From: Alentia gelatinosa
Lineage: Eukaryota > Annelida > Polychaeta > Phyllodocida > Polynoidae
Assembly: GCA_950022655.1 (NCBI GenBank)
Contig: OX465587.1
Coordinates: 26,415,716-26,479,715 of the forward strand
Length of the DNA stretch: 64,000 nucleotides
Direction of reading: 5' to 3'
The translations under genes were made by a program, and so were the position numbers. The first letter of the stretch is position 1. Each line of letters begins with the position of its first letter. Under the pieces are notes generated by a model that searched no databases, was not told the DNA's origin, and saw only the letters and a list, made by a program, of their open reading frames with translations. This document shows positions 1-13,800 of this stretch, piece after piece.

Positions 1-109
1 GATTCATTAGTTGACCTATCTGGCTATTGACGGGTATATCAACTCAACTTTGGTCTGCTTTTAGCATTGGCGACGCTATGCTCGTTCTTGTTCTTACAAA
101 CGTAAAAGA

Positions 110-420
110 TGATGGTGGGTGATGCCATTGTCCATAGTGGGGACTTTGCTGGTCCTTCTTCCATCACCTTGTGAATTGGCCTCTTGCCAAGAAGGGTTTT
201 GTGATATTTTTCTTTCTTCTGATGACGCCGTGGTTCTCCCTGAAGAATGTGGCATGAGCTGGATTTCTTCTGTTAGCCTTCACTTTGATGGCATACTGGA
301 GAGACAGATTCTCACACCGCAGATCAAGTGGAGGAATCCCTGCCTCCACATGAAGGCTTACAGCTGGTGAGGATTGGAATTCACCAAGACACAGCCTCAG
401 TCCCTGGTTCTGATAGGTTT
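110..420 (-). mobile_element. LINE (non-LTR retrotransposon) ORF2 fragment
   Basis: Read on the minus strand, one frame encodes a stretch containing NQGLRLCLGEF, then VEAGIPPLDLR, then LQYAIKVKANRRNPAH. This order is typical of the region just after the reverse transcriptase domain in Jockey/I-type non-LTR elements, where a 'GLR.C.GAF.TSP..SLYVEA..P.L..R...L.LQYA.K' pattern is common. The frame stops soon afterwards and no intact polymerase is present, so this is a 5'- and 3'-truncated dead copy. Clade assignment is tentative. Confidence 0.65.
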
Positions 421-1353
421 CAGCCAGTTAAGAGTCAAATACACTTACAGCCTGTATGTCAAGGTGGCTGCGGATTTAACCTAACCAGAGCTAATGTAAT
501 AGTGTAGCTCTGGTGGCCAGTTTAAGTGCCCTCCCAGAATTAAACTGTAGTTGGTCCCGTTGTCGCCAGAGCCAGGACTCTCAGTCTCTCAATCTGGGTA
601 AAATGTGTGCAGTCCGTGAGGACTGGTGTGTTAGTGCTGGATACTATGAGAAAACTGTATTCCTGTGGGCAAATTATTACATTACCGAACCACGGCCCCG
701 GACATTTGATACAAATTCGTAAGACCGAATTTTGAATGTCCAGGAGTAGGGGTGAGGTAAAGTAACAATTCAAACGCAGGTATACGGTTTTCTTATCATC
801 ATATACCTCCAATTTCTAGGAAATATCATGGATTTTACATGTTGGAGGTGATTAGTCAGTCATAGATGTGATGATATGATAATAATAAATATACAACAAC
901 GTTATAACAAATATGAATATCAAAATATATCTGGTATTAATAATTAAGGAGCATACTGCCTTTTGGAGGTCCCATAGGACGTTAAAACCTAAACAAACAT
1001 TACCTACTATCAGTATAAAAAAACTATAATTACTTGTAGTACTACTACTACTAGATCTAGTGACCTTACAAGTGCAGTTGGGCACGTGACCAAGTAGATA
1101 ACATTTGCAACGTTAATGACTCTAAAGTCTAAGACTTAATCTAACGGCGCTACAATCTACTGTGTGGACTCTCCTGTCTATTGTGATGACAATTAACGAC
1201 ACAACCAACACTCAAACACAGACCTAGGTCAAGTATTCACCCCTCGTCGCTGCGTGGTGGCGGCAGGGTTGGGTTTACTGCCATCAGCCTCACTACACTT
1301 ATACTAGTATAGACCAATAGTATGTCACATTATAACCAGTAAATAGTACGTAC
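421..1353. other. No gene recognised; presumed intron of the minus-strand gene
   Basis: AT-rich sequence with only short open frames. If the exon at 1354-1564 splices to another exon inside the window it should lie here or the gene continues past the left edge, but I could not identify a convincing second exon. Confidence 0.4.
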
Positions 1354-1564
1354 CCTGCTCATTGCCCAGGAACTCGTGCAGCTGTTTCACCAGACCAAAG
1401 GGCACCGTCAAGGGTTTGCAATCCCCGGATGGTCTTCTGGCCATGGCATACCTCTTAAACTCCTCTTTAACATCATTTGGAAGCTTAGCAGTCGTTAACA
1501 AGATGCGAATCCACTGCCGTATCTTGTCTGTCAAAATAACGTGACTCCCCACAACAGTCGCCAT
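1354..1564 (-). CDS. First coding exon of an unidentified minus-strand gene (partial)
   Basis: A 70-codon open frame starts at an ATG in good context (CCAAGATGGCGAC, which also resembles a YY1 site) and ends at a canonical donor GAGCAGG|GTACGT with phase 1. The peptide begins MATVVGSHVILTDKIRQW, carries VKEEFKRYAMARRP, and ends near FGLVKQLHEFLGNEQ. It is hydrophilic and looks like real conserved protein rather than chance translation, but I do not recognise the family. The gene is divergent from SFSWAP and shares its 334-bp promoter interval. The remaining exons lie to the left and were not identified, so the annotation is partial and no function is proposed. Confidence 0.65.
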
Positions 1565-1898
1565 CTTGGAGAATCCCTGCTATGACGTCATTTTGGACTG
1601 CGGGCGTGACTCATTACACAAAGGGAAACAGGGTGTAGATTTCTCTAACAATTGTTATTTCATTTCAGTTATCCAATTAGATAAGATAATTAGTAGGAGA
1701 TATAGATTACAAAAGTTTGTTGGTATTTCAATTCCACCTTGAATTTCTATTCATTAACTATTTTATATATACATTGTCAACCAAACACCCCTTGAGAGCA
1801 TTCCCTCGTCCACATCCGGTTGTCGGCCATGATGGCATGATCAGAAAGACCGAAGGACGAAAACCATTTCTCTAAGAACCACGGAAACGTTTGTCACC
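1565..1898. promoter_or_regulatory. Bidirectional promoter between the minus-strand gene and SFSWAP
   Basis: The two start codons are 334 bp apart and point away from each other. A perfect palindromic cAMP response element TGACGTCA lies at 1583-1590, close to the minus-strand start, and an ETS-like CATCCGG lies near 1814 close to the SFSWAP start. No TATA box is obvious. A compact, CRE/ETS-bearing, TATA-less divergent promoter fits two housekeeping genes; this role is inferred from layout and motifs only. Confidence 0.5.
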
Positions 1899-4800
1899 AT
1901 GGCTGGTCGCAAAAGACCGATCCGCAAACCGTTCCCGGTCACAAAAGACAACGAGGATCTGGAGAGCCTTTTCGTGTTTGGATATGAGTGTAAACAGTTC
2001 AGAGATGACGAAAAGGCGTTGTATATCGACCAAGGGCGGCATCTGATTCCGTGGATGGGCGACTCGAGCCTGCTCATAGACAGGTCGGTGTTAAAGGCGG
2101 ACTTGACCTCTTGGGAACTGAATTTGCCTGCCAAAGGTTTCGATTTTCTACTCAATTTCACTTATCATAACCATCTCTCAAATATAGTGCCATTCTAGCC
2201 ATTATGCAGGTGTTTGTTGTGGTTCGGAGACTGCGATGACGACTGCGAGAGGGTTACTGACTGCCGCCCAAGTGAACCCATAATAACTCCATCTACACAA
2301 CAAATCAACAAACAACAGCGAGAAAAAAAACGAACCACACCAACCTTGTATTTATACAGTTGTCGTTCTTGGTTTCACAGGGTTTGTCAACCAAGAGCTG
2401 CCTCGTTTGTTGCTATGTTCCCCATTTGTTTTCCGAACAGCTTGCAGCTTTTTGGCCATGTAGATCGGTGCTAAGCCGGTCTTCGCCGACTTGAGCCAAT
2501 GTGCCAGTGTTGGTAAAGCCAGTAAAACACCACTTGGTCCACAACAACATTGACTCGGACAACGTAGGTTTGTATCGTACAAGAATGATGAGGTCATATG
2601 TCATTATTACACATGTCCCAAAACGAAATGATAAACGGTTTGGGTTTCCTGAAGGAAATTTTCAAGAACGTCATGGTGCTCCTTTATTTTTTTTTTCACT
2701 CAACCTATCATATTATACCTAGTGATTCCAACATTAGAAAAAGAAAAGTGTAAAGAAGATTATATCACAGATGTGAGTGGGGGTTAATTCGAGAGGGCGG
2801 GTATCTTGATGTAGTGGTGTTGTTTTTTTCATAGACAATTTTGTGTTCACTTGTAAAACGAATCCAGTCATCGCGTGATGTTTGAAATATGTAGATGATG
2901 ATGAGTAGATTACAATGATTTTCCTGTGGAAATACAACCAATTAATCTTGTAAGTACACTCCTCAGTGAGTATTTTTACTCTATTGATTTTAAGATATAT
3001 TTGGCATCTAAACTCAAGTGGCTAAATTCTTACGGAAATAAACCATATGACCAAAGATCTCTGTATCTTGGAGTAGGGAACTTGAACAAATGGTGAATGC
3101 TGGTTTACATAGTTGGGATCAAGAAATTGGTATGGAATTGGAAATTATTTAATGTCATTAAAAACTACGGCTTACTACTGCATGAACAACGGGAGAATTT
3201 CTTGTCTGTCTGTCATAATTATGAATATATTGATGTAAGATATGAAACTAGAGGAACAGTTATCCTGAATATTATGTCAATAAAGAATGGCTAACTGTTT
3301 AGCATTTTTAATAACGATCTTAGCCCAAGTTGAAAAACAGGGATAACGTTTATTCAGTAAAATGGTGAACTATATGCTACATAAATGTACATGTACTGGA
3401 GACTCAATACAAGCTAAACTCCCCGTTGTCCTGCGAGAGCCAACTGACCATTTTGAGAATGCTTGTTGGGTGTGATGTTGCGTGGGGCACCACGCGAGAA
3501 CTGGAAAAGACCAGGAGTTGATTCTGTGACTTTTGCAGGTATGACGGGCGGGGCCACCTCTATGACCTCCACCTATATGATGCCGCCAACGCAAACAAGG
3601 AGGACGGGTTGTCTGAAGAAGAGCGGCGAGTTGAGGCTCTCTGTGATGAGGAACGTTACCTGGAGTTACACACCGACATGTCTGAGAAGGCCTTGTATGA
3701 AGGTACGTGTCTACTAACATGGCCAAACAGGCCTTGTATGAAGGTACAGGTTTACTGGCATGGCCGAGAAAGCTTTGTACAGAGGGACATATTTATCTAC
3801 ATGGCTGAGAAGGCCTTGTATGATGCTGTGTGGTCACAAACCTGGCTAAGAAGGCCTTGTATGAAGGTGTGTCTTTACCCACATTTCCGAGAATGCCTTG
3901 TTCAAAGGCACAGACATGACCAAGAAGGCCTTGTATGAAAGTATATAGTCACATACATGACTAAGAAGGCCTAATATGAAGGTTAATGTTACTAAAATGA
4001 CCAAGAAGGTCTTGTAAAAAAAGTGTATCTTGGCTAACATTGCAGAGAGGGCCTTGTACAAAAGTATATGTTTACTAACATGGCTTATATGAAGGTACAT
4101 GGTCATCAACATGGTCACGAAGCCCTTAGATGAAGGTACATGTATATTTTTACTAGCATCACAGAGAATATCATTATATGCATCCGTCCTTTGTATCAAA
4201 AACCACAAACCCATTCCTAAACCTTCAAATATAGATATATGGAGAGATGGCAGCTTGTAAGATAATGTAAGTGAGCCTCATCCGTACCAATAAAACCAAT
4301 GAATGGTTCTGTATTTTCCCAAACAGAGGAAGAGCTGAAGCGGCTAAACCAGGCATTTAGCGAGGCTTACGACTATGGAGGATACGCTGCAGTGGGATTC
4401 AACTACGACTATTACGGAAACCCTCAGGAAAGTGAAACTCAGCCAACTGGTATGTATTTCTTCATGTTTAGCTACACCTATTATTAGAACTTTACCACTT
4501 GTTACTATAGCGGTACCTATTACCAGAACTTTCCTTCCTGTTACTATAGCTACACCTATTGCCAGAACTTTCCCTCCTGTTACTATCAAGGATGCCAGTT
4601 TTTCAGGATTCTCTGGTTTTCTTGTCTTTTTCTACTCTAAAAAGATCCAATGAAGTATGGTCTTATGTGTGGTCAGGAGTGGGAGCCACCGCGGCTCAGA
4701 GTAGGACCCCCAGCGGGTAAGAGTGGGACCCTGGTGACCAGGAGCAGTAGCATCAATGGCAGGCACTCTCTGATATATCAGCAGCCCCATGTGTGTACCA

Positions 4801-7800
4801 GGGGCAGTCCCAGAAAGGTTTTCAGGAAATCCCAACTTCCCAACTGTTACTATAGCTACACATATAACTAGTACTTTCTTAACCGTGAATATAGCTACAC
4901 CTATTACCAGAACTTTCCCAACTGTTACTCTAGATTCACCTATTACCATAACGTTCCTTCCGGTTACTAGTAAAACTATGTAGTGGCCATACCTACTATG
5001 GAGTGCTTTAAACAAAAATCTTTCATGGATCTTAGGAGGTACATGGTAGCGACCTTTGTCCAGTTAGTGTCGAGGTGAAATGTTGTTTTTGACAATTATG
5101 TTAATGTTCGGCTATTATAATACCATGTGTTAGTATCTATCATTAGGGATTGTAATCTAATAACTTAAAGGAAAGTAGAATTCACCAAAAAAGAATATTT
5201 TTCATTTATGTAGTGGAGGAAACAATATGTGACTTCTAACAAATTTTGAGACATGATCAAGATGACTCAGCTTGGTCAGTATTCAGGGTTGCCACTTATT
5301 AGGGAAAATGTTATGCTTTTCAAGGTCAATGAATAACCAGTGAATTTGGAATTTATTATAAAAAAAAATCAGAAAAAAATTGATTATTGTCAACGAAGCA
5401 TATCTTGTGTTGAACTTGTTGTGACATGAAGTTGTCTTATCTCTGCATAGATCAAGATCAGGATGACGAAGACGATGAACCGTACGAAGTACCGCCAGAA
5501 TTACAACTACCCCCAGGAATGGACACGGTATGCTTTTAAACGTGATAATATATATCTGAATATTCATACCTGGAATAATACCGTATATTGTAAGGAAATT
5601 AAAAGGAGTTACGCTCACGCTCAGACATTACTACGTGTCAACTACCCGACGGATACGCCCACTTGTACCAAAAGTAGGTTAATATCGTATATATATATTT
5701 GAAAACAGCAACAAATCTATTAAGATTTGTTGCTGACAGTTAGAATTGAAGCTACCAAACAAGAGGATTCTATACTTCTTGTCCCTTTCTATGCTCACGA
5801 ACATTAGGTGTTTTGTTTTATCTGCCACCAACCTGTTCAAATTTTTCAACCTCGCAGCCATCGTCCCTGAAGTCAGCAAAGATCATCGAGAAAACTGCCA
5901 AGTTTGTGAGCGCGCAAGGTGTTCAGATGGAGATTCTCATCAAGACGAAGCAGAGCGACAACCCACAGTTCGCCTTTCTGGAGCACGGAGAACCACTGAA
6001 CCTCTTCTACAAACACATGAAGATGATGATCAAGTCAGGGCGCTACAAACCCAGGGAGGACAAACCTGAGTTGGAACGACAGAACAGTGAGTAAACTCTG
6101 TAGTATCCATGTTAGATTGGTCTACTCTAGAATTCACTCTTGTGTCATTTCCCTAAACGTTCAATATCACAAGCTAGAAGTGTTGTAGAACATAGATTTA
6201 ATATAACAAGAAGAGGTGTATATGCCTCGTATTCTTAACTAGATTTAATATAACGTGAGGTGACCACGCTAGCTTTTATTTGAGAGATTTATATCAAAAT
6301 GATATACTACTATAATATACATACACTAAAGAGTTAGATTTCGCATAATAAAATCTTTGTCGCGCTTCTTGATTTTACTACCTGAAACCAAATGTGTGTC
6401 ACAAATGAAAATAGAAAAAAATGTGATGTTCCTTGATTATACCAAATTGATAATGACTTACCGGCAGCATTGTAAGGGAAGACACTGATGTGAGTGCTTT
6501 ATCCTTAGGTCAACCAGACGGTCAAGAATACCTTCACCCCAAACTGATGAAACTGATGCGTCAAGATCCAGAGCCTGAACCTGACTCGAAGGTGAGTCAC
6601 AATGAGCCTAGCGTACGCTGCTCCAACAACATACTGCCACAAAGTCATACCACACTAGAACCGATAAACTAAGTATAAACCTCATCTAATCCTGTGCTGC
6701 ATAAATTTACCTTTCCCAATTTATATGGTGAAACAGTAGACATTGGCCGACAATTAGTTGACTACACACAGGTCTTACATGCAGGTATTTCTGGTGGACA
6801 CGCTCAAACAATGGGCAGTGATAGGCTGACTAAATATTTATTATCTATCGTATACAAATTTCCCATTGAGAATGTATGGGGACTCAGTAAATCACTATTC
6901 ATTATATAAGACCTGTCGGATACCATAACTGTGGTATACAGATTCAAATATATGGTGTATGGCTTCAAAGCCCTGGTATACGGGAAAATAGTCTCTTTAT
7001 GCCATAAAGCAAAAAAAGAGTCCATATTGATATCCTTTGATATGGCAATTCCTGGAATTAATTTACTCAATAAGATAGATAAAAGTCACATCAAATGACG
7101 TTTTTGTGGACGGGCGGACCTCTAACCACTCGAGGTTGACGTCGTAAAACACTCCCTTTCGCTCTTGTATTACTACGCGTCAACCTCTCGTGATTTACGG
7201 CCGCCCGTCCGCAAAACCATCGATTGACTTTTTCTGGTAGACATGCTCAAACAATGTGCAACGATTGGCTAAATACACATGTATATCTGGTAGACACGCC
7301 CAAACAATGGGCGGCTGACTCGATGTGTATTTCTGGTTACAGGATTTCCTGGAGTCAGTGAAGGCGAAGTTGCCGTCCGGTCAGTTGTCAAACTCACTCT
7401 ATGCAAAGCTGGTCAGTAACATGAAGCAGGTGTCCAATGGCCGCAGCTCGCCCGCCCCAGTCAGGCCTGCCATGTAAGTCATCCCTGCCACATTTACTTC
7501 ATTTCTTATTCCACGTTAAAGAGTGGTTGGTTCACTTAGCAATTTAAAGAAATTTGTTTATAATCAGTAATACTTTATTTTGAGACATTTGTTAATGAGA
7601 TGCAATATAAGCTCCAGGAAACATAACATCTTTCTTCTGTATATTTTCTTGTCCAATCGGTTTTATAAAGTGTTTGAGATTGAGATAAGTGCGAGGAGAT
7701 GCAGTCAATACAACCTATTATTTTATCTCTAACCGACTTTATTAATGGAGTTCATTTGGTTCACAGCCCCAAGAAGCTGGTAGCTGAGAGCGCAGCGTCA

Positions 7801-10800
7801 GCTAGTTCATATGCAGTTGAGCCATCAGTGAGTCCAGTGCCTCAGCAGACCCTCGAGCCTACATCTTATGTGGCTGCACACACCATAACCACACAACCAC
7901 AGCCACCGGGCGTCTACATGACCTCAGAGATCACCTTACCCCCGCCTCCGGGCATGGAGCCCGTCACACTGCCCTCCTCCACACCGCCAGCTGCCTCGCA
8001 GCCACCTCCTCCGGGCACCGTCTCTCCAGCCACTGCGCCTCTTGAGTCCACGGGCTATGTTGACGTCCTAAATGGAGCGTATGGTGGAGACATGTCCTAC
8101 GAGGAAGAACAAGAGTGAGTCTTACACTAATTACATAGTTACTAGAGGGGAACTGGTTCCAGGTGAAAGAATTCCAAAGTTACGAAATAAGGATGTTTAA
8201 AGTTACTTTCCAAGATATTAAGTGTGATAGAACGAATTAGATGTTAGACTGCCCAAACAAACAAACCAAGACATTAGCCGAGGTAAGTAACTTCAAGCAT
8301 CCTTACTTAGTGAATTTGGAATTATTTCACCCAGAACTTGTTTCCCTATTATCATATACCGTCAAACATTGATTTTTAAAAAATGGTGATTTGTTTACCT
8401 CCGATCGTTAGAGGAAACCATTTCCTCCCGTATCAAGTAACTCCTTATGTTTTCTTCACACTTTTTACGATGTAAGCTGAGATCTGAGTGGGTCTAAATT
8501 TCGTTACATGATACCCTAGATAATGGAACCAGCACCAACGAAAGCGAAAGAAGCACCCTTAAAAGAAAAACAAGCCCCCTTGATACAAAACAAATTGTTA
8601 CTGCACCCCTAGCAGTGGTATGTAACGGAGGAGTGTTTGGCCATAGGTATACAATAAAAAGAGTTAGTCATAGACCAGCCGTAAACTGCATGTGTATCAT
8701 AATTTCATGTATATATAATTGTGCAGGAAGATGCCCAACATCATCATACTACCACCCACCCATCTGTAAACAGTACTCATATCGTAATTTTATGTGTGTA
8801 TAATTGTGCACGCCGGTGGCCTACATTAACATCCCTCTGCCCTACGAGCTGTAAACTGCATGCCTATCACAATTTCATGTCTGTCTAATTGTGCAGGACG
8901 ATGCCCAACATCATCATCCCTCCGCCCGACCAGCAGCCTATTGTTGACAAGATGGCGGCTTACGTGGCTAAGAATGGACCGGACTTCGAGGCAGTGGTGA
9001 GAAACAAGGTTGATGAGCGCTTCCACTTCCTTAACGCATGGCACATGCACAACAAGTATTACGAATACAGGAAGAGTATCTACCAGAAGGAGCTGGCGGC
9101 CAACAACGTCAAGGTGACCATCACGCAGACCTCGCAGAACGCTGCGGGCGACACCGTGGTGACCAAGACGACGACGACGTTAGCCGACGTCAACGTCAGT
9201 CAGCCCAGTAAAGGTGTCAGCTTCTCCATCAAAACCAAGGACAGCGAGGGCACTGCGCTCACCAGCCGTAACCTCATGTTGTACGACAGCAGCGACGACG
9301 AGGACCAAGGTACTTCGCTCTTACCATCTCAAGATGTACACATCTCACCAATATTCTTGCGAGAGAACCTAACAATGTCCTCATTTTGTTCCTAAGGCTA
9401 TTTGAACAAATGGGACATTAAATTAACTAAAAAAAAACATTTTTGTTCCAATTTTTGGGTTGTATCCTTTTTGAGGACAAATGTATATCTTACAAGGATG
9501 CCAGAGTTCAGGGAAATCCCTGAAATCAGGGTTTTTCTAAAACACAGAAATATTGTCCTGACTACTCAAAAACCTAAATAGAACCTGTGTATATCAACCC
9601 CATATTGTTTCAGGAACCCCATACACCCGATTTCCCTTTAAATATTGCATTATTACTTCCATGATTTTCAGGGTTTTCCCTAAGTAGCTTCCCATAGATA
9701 ATGCATGGATGAAAATCCCTGAAATCCCTGAAACTCTTGTACTGTTACCATACAAAACACTTGGAATACATAGCTAACACCAGGAACCAGCTTAATACTA
9801 CAATCTCCCATGCACATATTTGGTTCAAAATCAATAGGACATGGATGGCAAGGCTCTGCTTGGAGATCACAGACTGTAGTACCATTTCTAATCACCAGGG
9901 GATACAGTTTTCATCGTTTTTGAGTTTCCAGTAAGCATTGTAGTTAATGGGAGGGGGGGGGGGGGGGAGTTTGTCCCAGCAAATAATTTCAGGGATTTTC
10001 CTCACGGGCTGCTGACATCCCTGATCTTATATGTTGTTCTTTTGACCCCATCTAAGAAAAAATATAGTGTTTTTAGTAGTTTGACTGGAGACTGAGTTTG
10101 CTAAAGTAGTATCTTTAATATTGTGTACCTTTTGCAGAAGGAAACAAGGCGAAGCGAGACACAGAGTCAGACTCGAGTGAGTCACGCGGTGAGGCAAACG
10201 TTGTACAGGAGAAATCGAAAGCTGAGAAGATACAGCCCAACCCTGAGGAGGTGGAGCGAAGAAATGGTGAGTACAATTTGATGCACCGATGTCACAGTTC
10301 AGGGATGACAGTTTTCCTTTTTTCAAGGAAATCCTTGGTTCGATTTCCAGTTCAGATTTCTCACAGATTTTGTATAATACAAAGGCAAACAATTACCCAT
10401 AAATCTGTGCAATCTGCACCCACACCTCCCGTGATTGCCGAAGTTAAGGATGGTTGTAGCCGTGGCTTTTTAAAAATATTACTTTGCATGTAACCGGACA
10501 CATATTCTTAAAACAGTGAATTTACTTTCTATAGCCACGCCTTTTCTGTTTAGAATGGATAATCTGCTCCTTGTTTTCATTACCCTTATTGACATCCTTG
10601 CATACTTCATGTGCATCAAATAATGTGTGACGGGGGCCGTGAGTGATGGTAGGGGCCACTCACATTTCACACCAGATTCCACACCAGATGGCAAGAAAAC
10701 TTTCCACTTTTCTTTCGGACCCCGACTGACATGCCTGTTAAAAAAAACACATTTAAAATGGGGATTACTTCTCTATTTCAGCGGAGGAGAGGTCGAAGGA

Positions 10801-13800
10801 CCGGATTTCCATCGCAGCGCGGGAGAAGGTGGCTCAAGCTGGACGTGAGAAAATACTGCAGCAAGAGAGGAAGCGACGGGCAGCCATGTTTATTAACATG
10901 CTGAAGGGATCAGCCACGCCGTCTGGTTCAGGCACAGCGGACCCCAGCTCGGTGAGCACTGCGCTGCCCGCCGCCAGCCGCAGTCCGGCCTCCACGACCG
11001 GGCAGGCTGCAGAGGAGACAGCAAAAGACAGCGCCGGTGAGTTTTCATAATGCATTCACAATGTTAGATTTTGTTGGGTGTTTGGACCACAAACCACAAG
11101 TGAGTCAGGATTGACAATTTTAATAAAATACCTTCATTGTACATACAGTTCATTGGTGGTTTGGTTGTTTAGTAATTGAGTAGCAATAGATGCCTACTAG
11201 TTTCGGCCTTGTGGCCTTCTTCAGGGCTAATGGCTAACTGACTGGGACAGTCAGGGGATTCCCCCTAAAATAGCTCTCTCCGATATTATTATGGGATAGA
11301 AAATAAAAAAAGTATTTTGTTGCATCTTGGGAAAAGTAGTAAGTGTTAGGTTTTGTTAATAACAGGGATGCCATTTCTGGAGAAATTTCCATGTTTTTCT
11401 TCGACTTTAAACATATCCGTAAATTACACTAAACCATGTATGTCTCACGGTGTAATTTCCATAGACATTAGTAAGGAGACGAATACTGATCTTTCTGCTT
11501 GCTATACAGGTGCAGCAGTCTCCTCTCCCTCTCCCTCTACAAAGAACTCTCCCCGCGTAAGCCGGTCGCCCAGTCCCCCGGTTCACCGGTCTACATCCCG
11601 AGCCAGCTCCTCCACGAAGTCCCCCACACGCACGCGTTCCCCGGCCAGGTCCTCGCTCTCTGAACGACATCGTGTCCGAGACTACGAGAGACGGAAACAC
11701 CGGTCTCCGAGACGCTCCCGGTCGCGGTCTCCGGTGTGGAGGCGGCGCTACCAGTCCCGGTCACGGTCGCCACCCTCGGCCTACGCTGTCGTCCGAAGGT
11801 CAGTAATGTAATGTCTGTTTTTCTTATTTCATTGATGAATCAACTTTGTAATAGGAAAAAAATAGTTACAGGTAATAGTTCAGAGATGACAGTTTTCCAC
11901 TTTTCCATGGAAATTCACTTTTTCATTGTCAGTGTAAATAATGACTTTTCCTTGTATAAAACAAAAATAATATCAGTAGGGCTCATTCACGCCAATATAA
12001 CTGTGCTATGAACCTCCCCACAGAACCTCAGTCCTATGCTGTGGTAGACACTGCCATGTTTTCTACGTTTTCTTGGTCTCTATAAGGCAGCAAATTCCAC
12101 ATGAAAAATATTTCCACTTTTCTTTCTGGCCCCAACTGACATCCCTGAATAGGTTAAACATAAAACCTAGGCTTGATAGAGTTTTAGTGATGTCATGGAT
12201 GGAGATTCGTTGACTACACATACATATTTTGAGATGATCATTTTGAAGTAACATTTCTTTGTTTTTGGATCCGATAGCTTGAACTCAAGTCCCCCTCCTG
12301 TTTGTGATAAATCTAGAACGTAACTGAGAATCTCCTAAAACTTTATTTCAGATCCAGATCAAAGTCGGCATCTCGGAAGAGGTCAAGAACTAGGTCAAAG
12401 TCACCTCCAAAACATAAGAAAAAGAGAGCAACGAGGTCAAGGTCACGAGAACGCCTTTTAGTCTCTCACTCTAGAATGACGAAGTCACCCTCAAGGACAA
12501 AGGAGAAAAAGAGTCGGAAGCGCTCAAGGTCAAAGTCGCCATCACGGAAACACAAATCAAGGTCACGATCAAGGTCAAGAAAAACTAAATCACGATCAAG
12601 GTATTCAATCAAACCGTGTTTTCAGATAGCAATTAAAGAACTGTTAGGAATATACTTGCTAATAGAGATACTGCACTATATTCCACTTTATGCTGGTCGG
12701 CTCATGTAATTTTACACCATCAATCAAAACCTTTGATCTGAAAATGAACCTCACAGATATGTTTTAGCCTCTCATGCTAGCTTTATTTCCTAACAACCAG
12801 CCGCCCCTGGTGAGACCTGTGCTGTCACGCTCTAAATTCTTAACACAACTCCTGTTAGATGTTAAAATATCTATGAGGGGGATGGGACCTTTTATTTTCA
12901 GCTTTTAGAAGAAATTAATGTATTGACCATTTTTGTTTGGAAGGTCACCAACAAGCAGCAAAAAATCGAAGAAGTCTCACAAGCACAAGTCGCGATCACC
13001 GTCAAAGTCTAATCGGGGTGGCTCCAAGTCTCGCGAAGGTTCGGTGTCGAAGTTGTCGTCAATCCCTGAAGTGAAGACGCCAGTACAGGAGCGTCCCCTG
13101 CCGCTCACTCTGACGTCCTACGGGCACAGGTCAGTCCAGTCACATCTGTACAGTCACCTCACTTATATATATATACAGATATATTTCTTTCATCTTCAGT
13201 TTGATTTTAGAAAGGGACTTTACCTGTCGAAGTCAAATAGACCGCTTCTCTGTTTGAGATAAAAGATAGATAATTTCGGTTTTATTCCCGTTTTGTTAAA
13301 TAAAGAGTATTTCCCAATTGGCATTTAAAAAATGAGTAAGTAAATCCAACTGAAGTCAACTTGAAGACATCGCCACTTTATTCACTGAAATTATCATGAA
13401 ATGAGACGAGGAGAAGAAGTTGGATGCTAATTTTTATACGCGCACTTTGTCTAATAGGTCTCACAAACCGGCAGACGACAATGCCAAGGACGATGACGTC
13501 ATTGTCATCTCCCCTGTGAAGGAGGACTGTGCGTCGCCGGTTGCCATGCCAACCTCAGCTCCGCCTCCGATGGCCACGTTGTCTGAGGCCACGCCCCCTG
13601 TAGCCACGCCCTCAGTTGCTACGCCCTCAGTAGCCACACCCCCTGCTGCCACGCCTCTAGAAGTGAAACCCCCACAGCCCAACGCTCCAATATCCAAGGT
13701 AGGTGTCACATAGTCAAGTAAAATGAAGTTAATTGAGTGTTCGGCAAAGTATTTAGATTTGTTCCCTACACATACACAATCTGTAGTGTAGGTGCCGACA

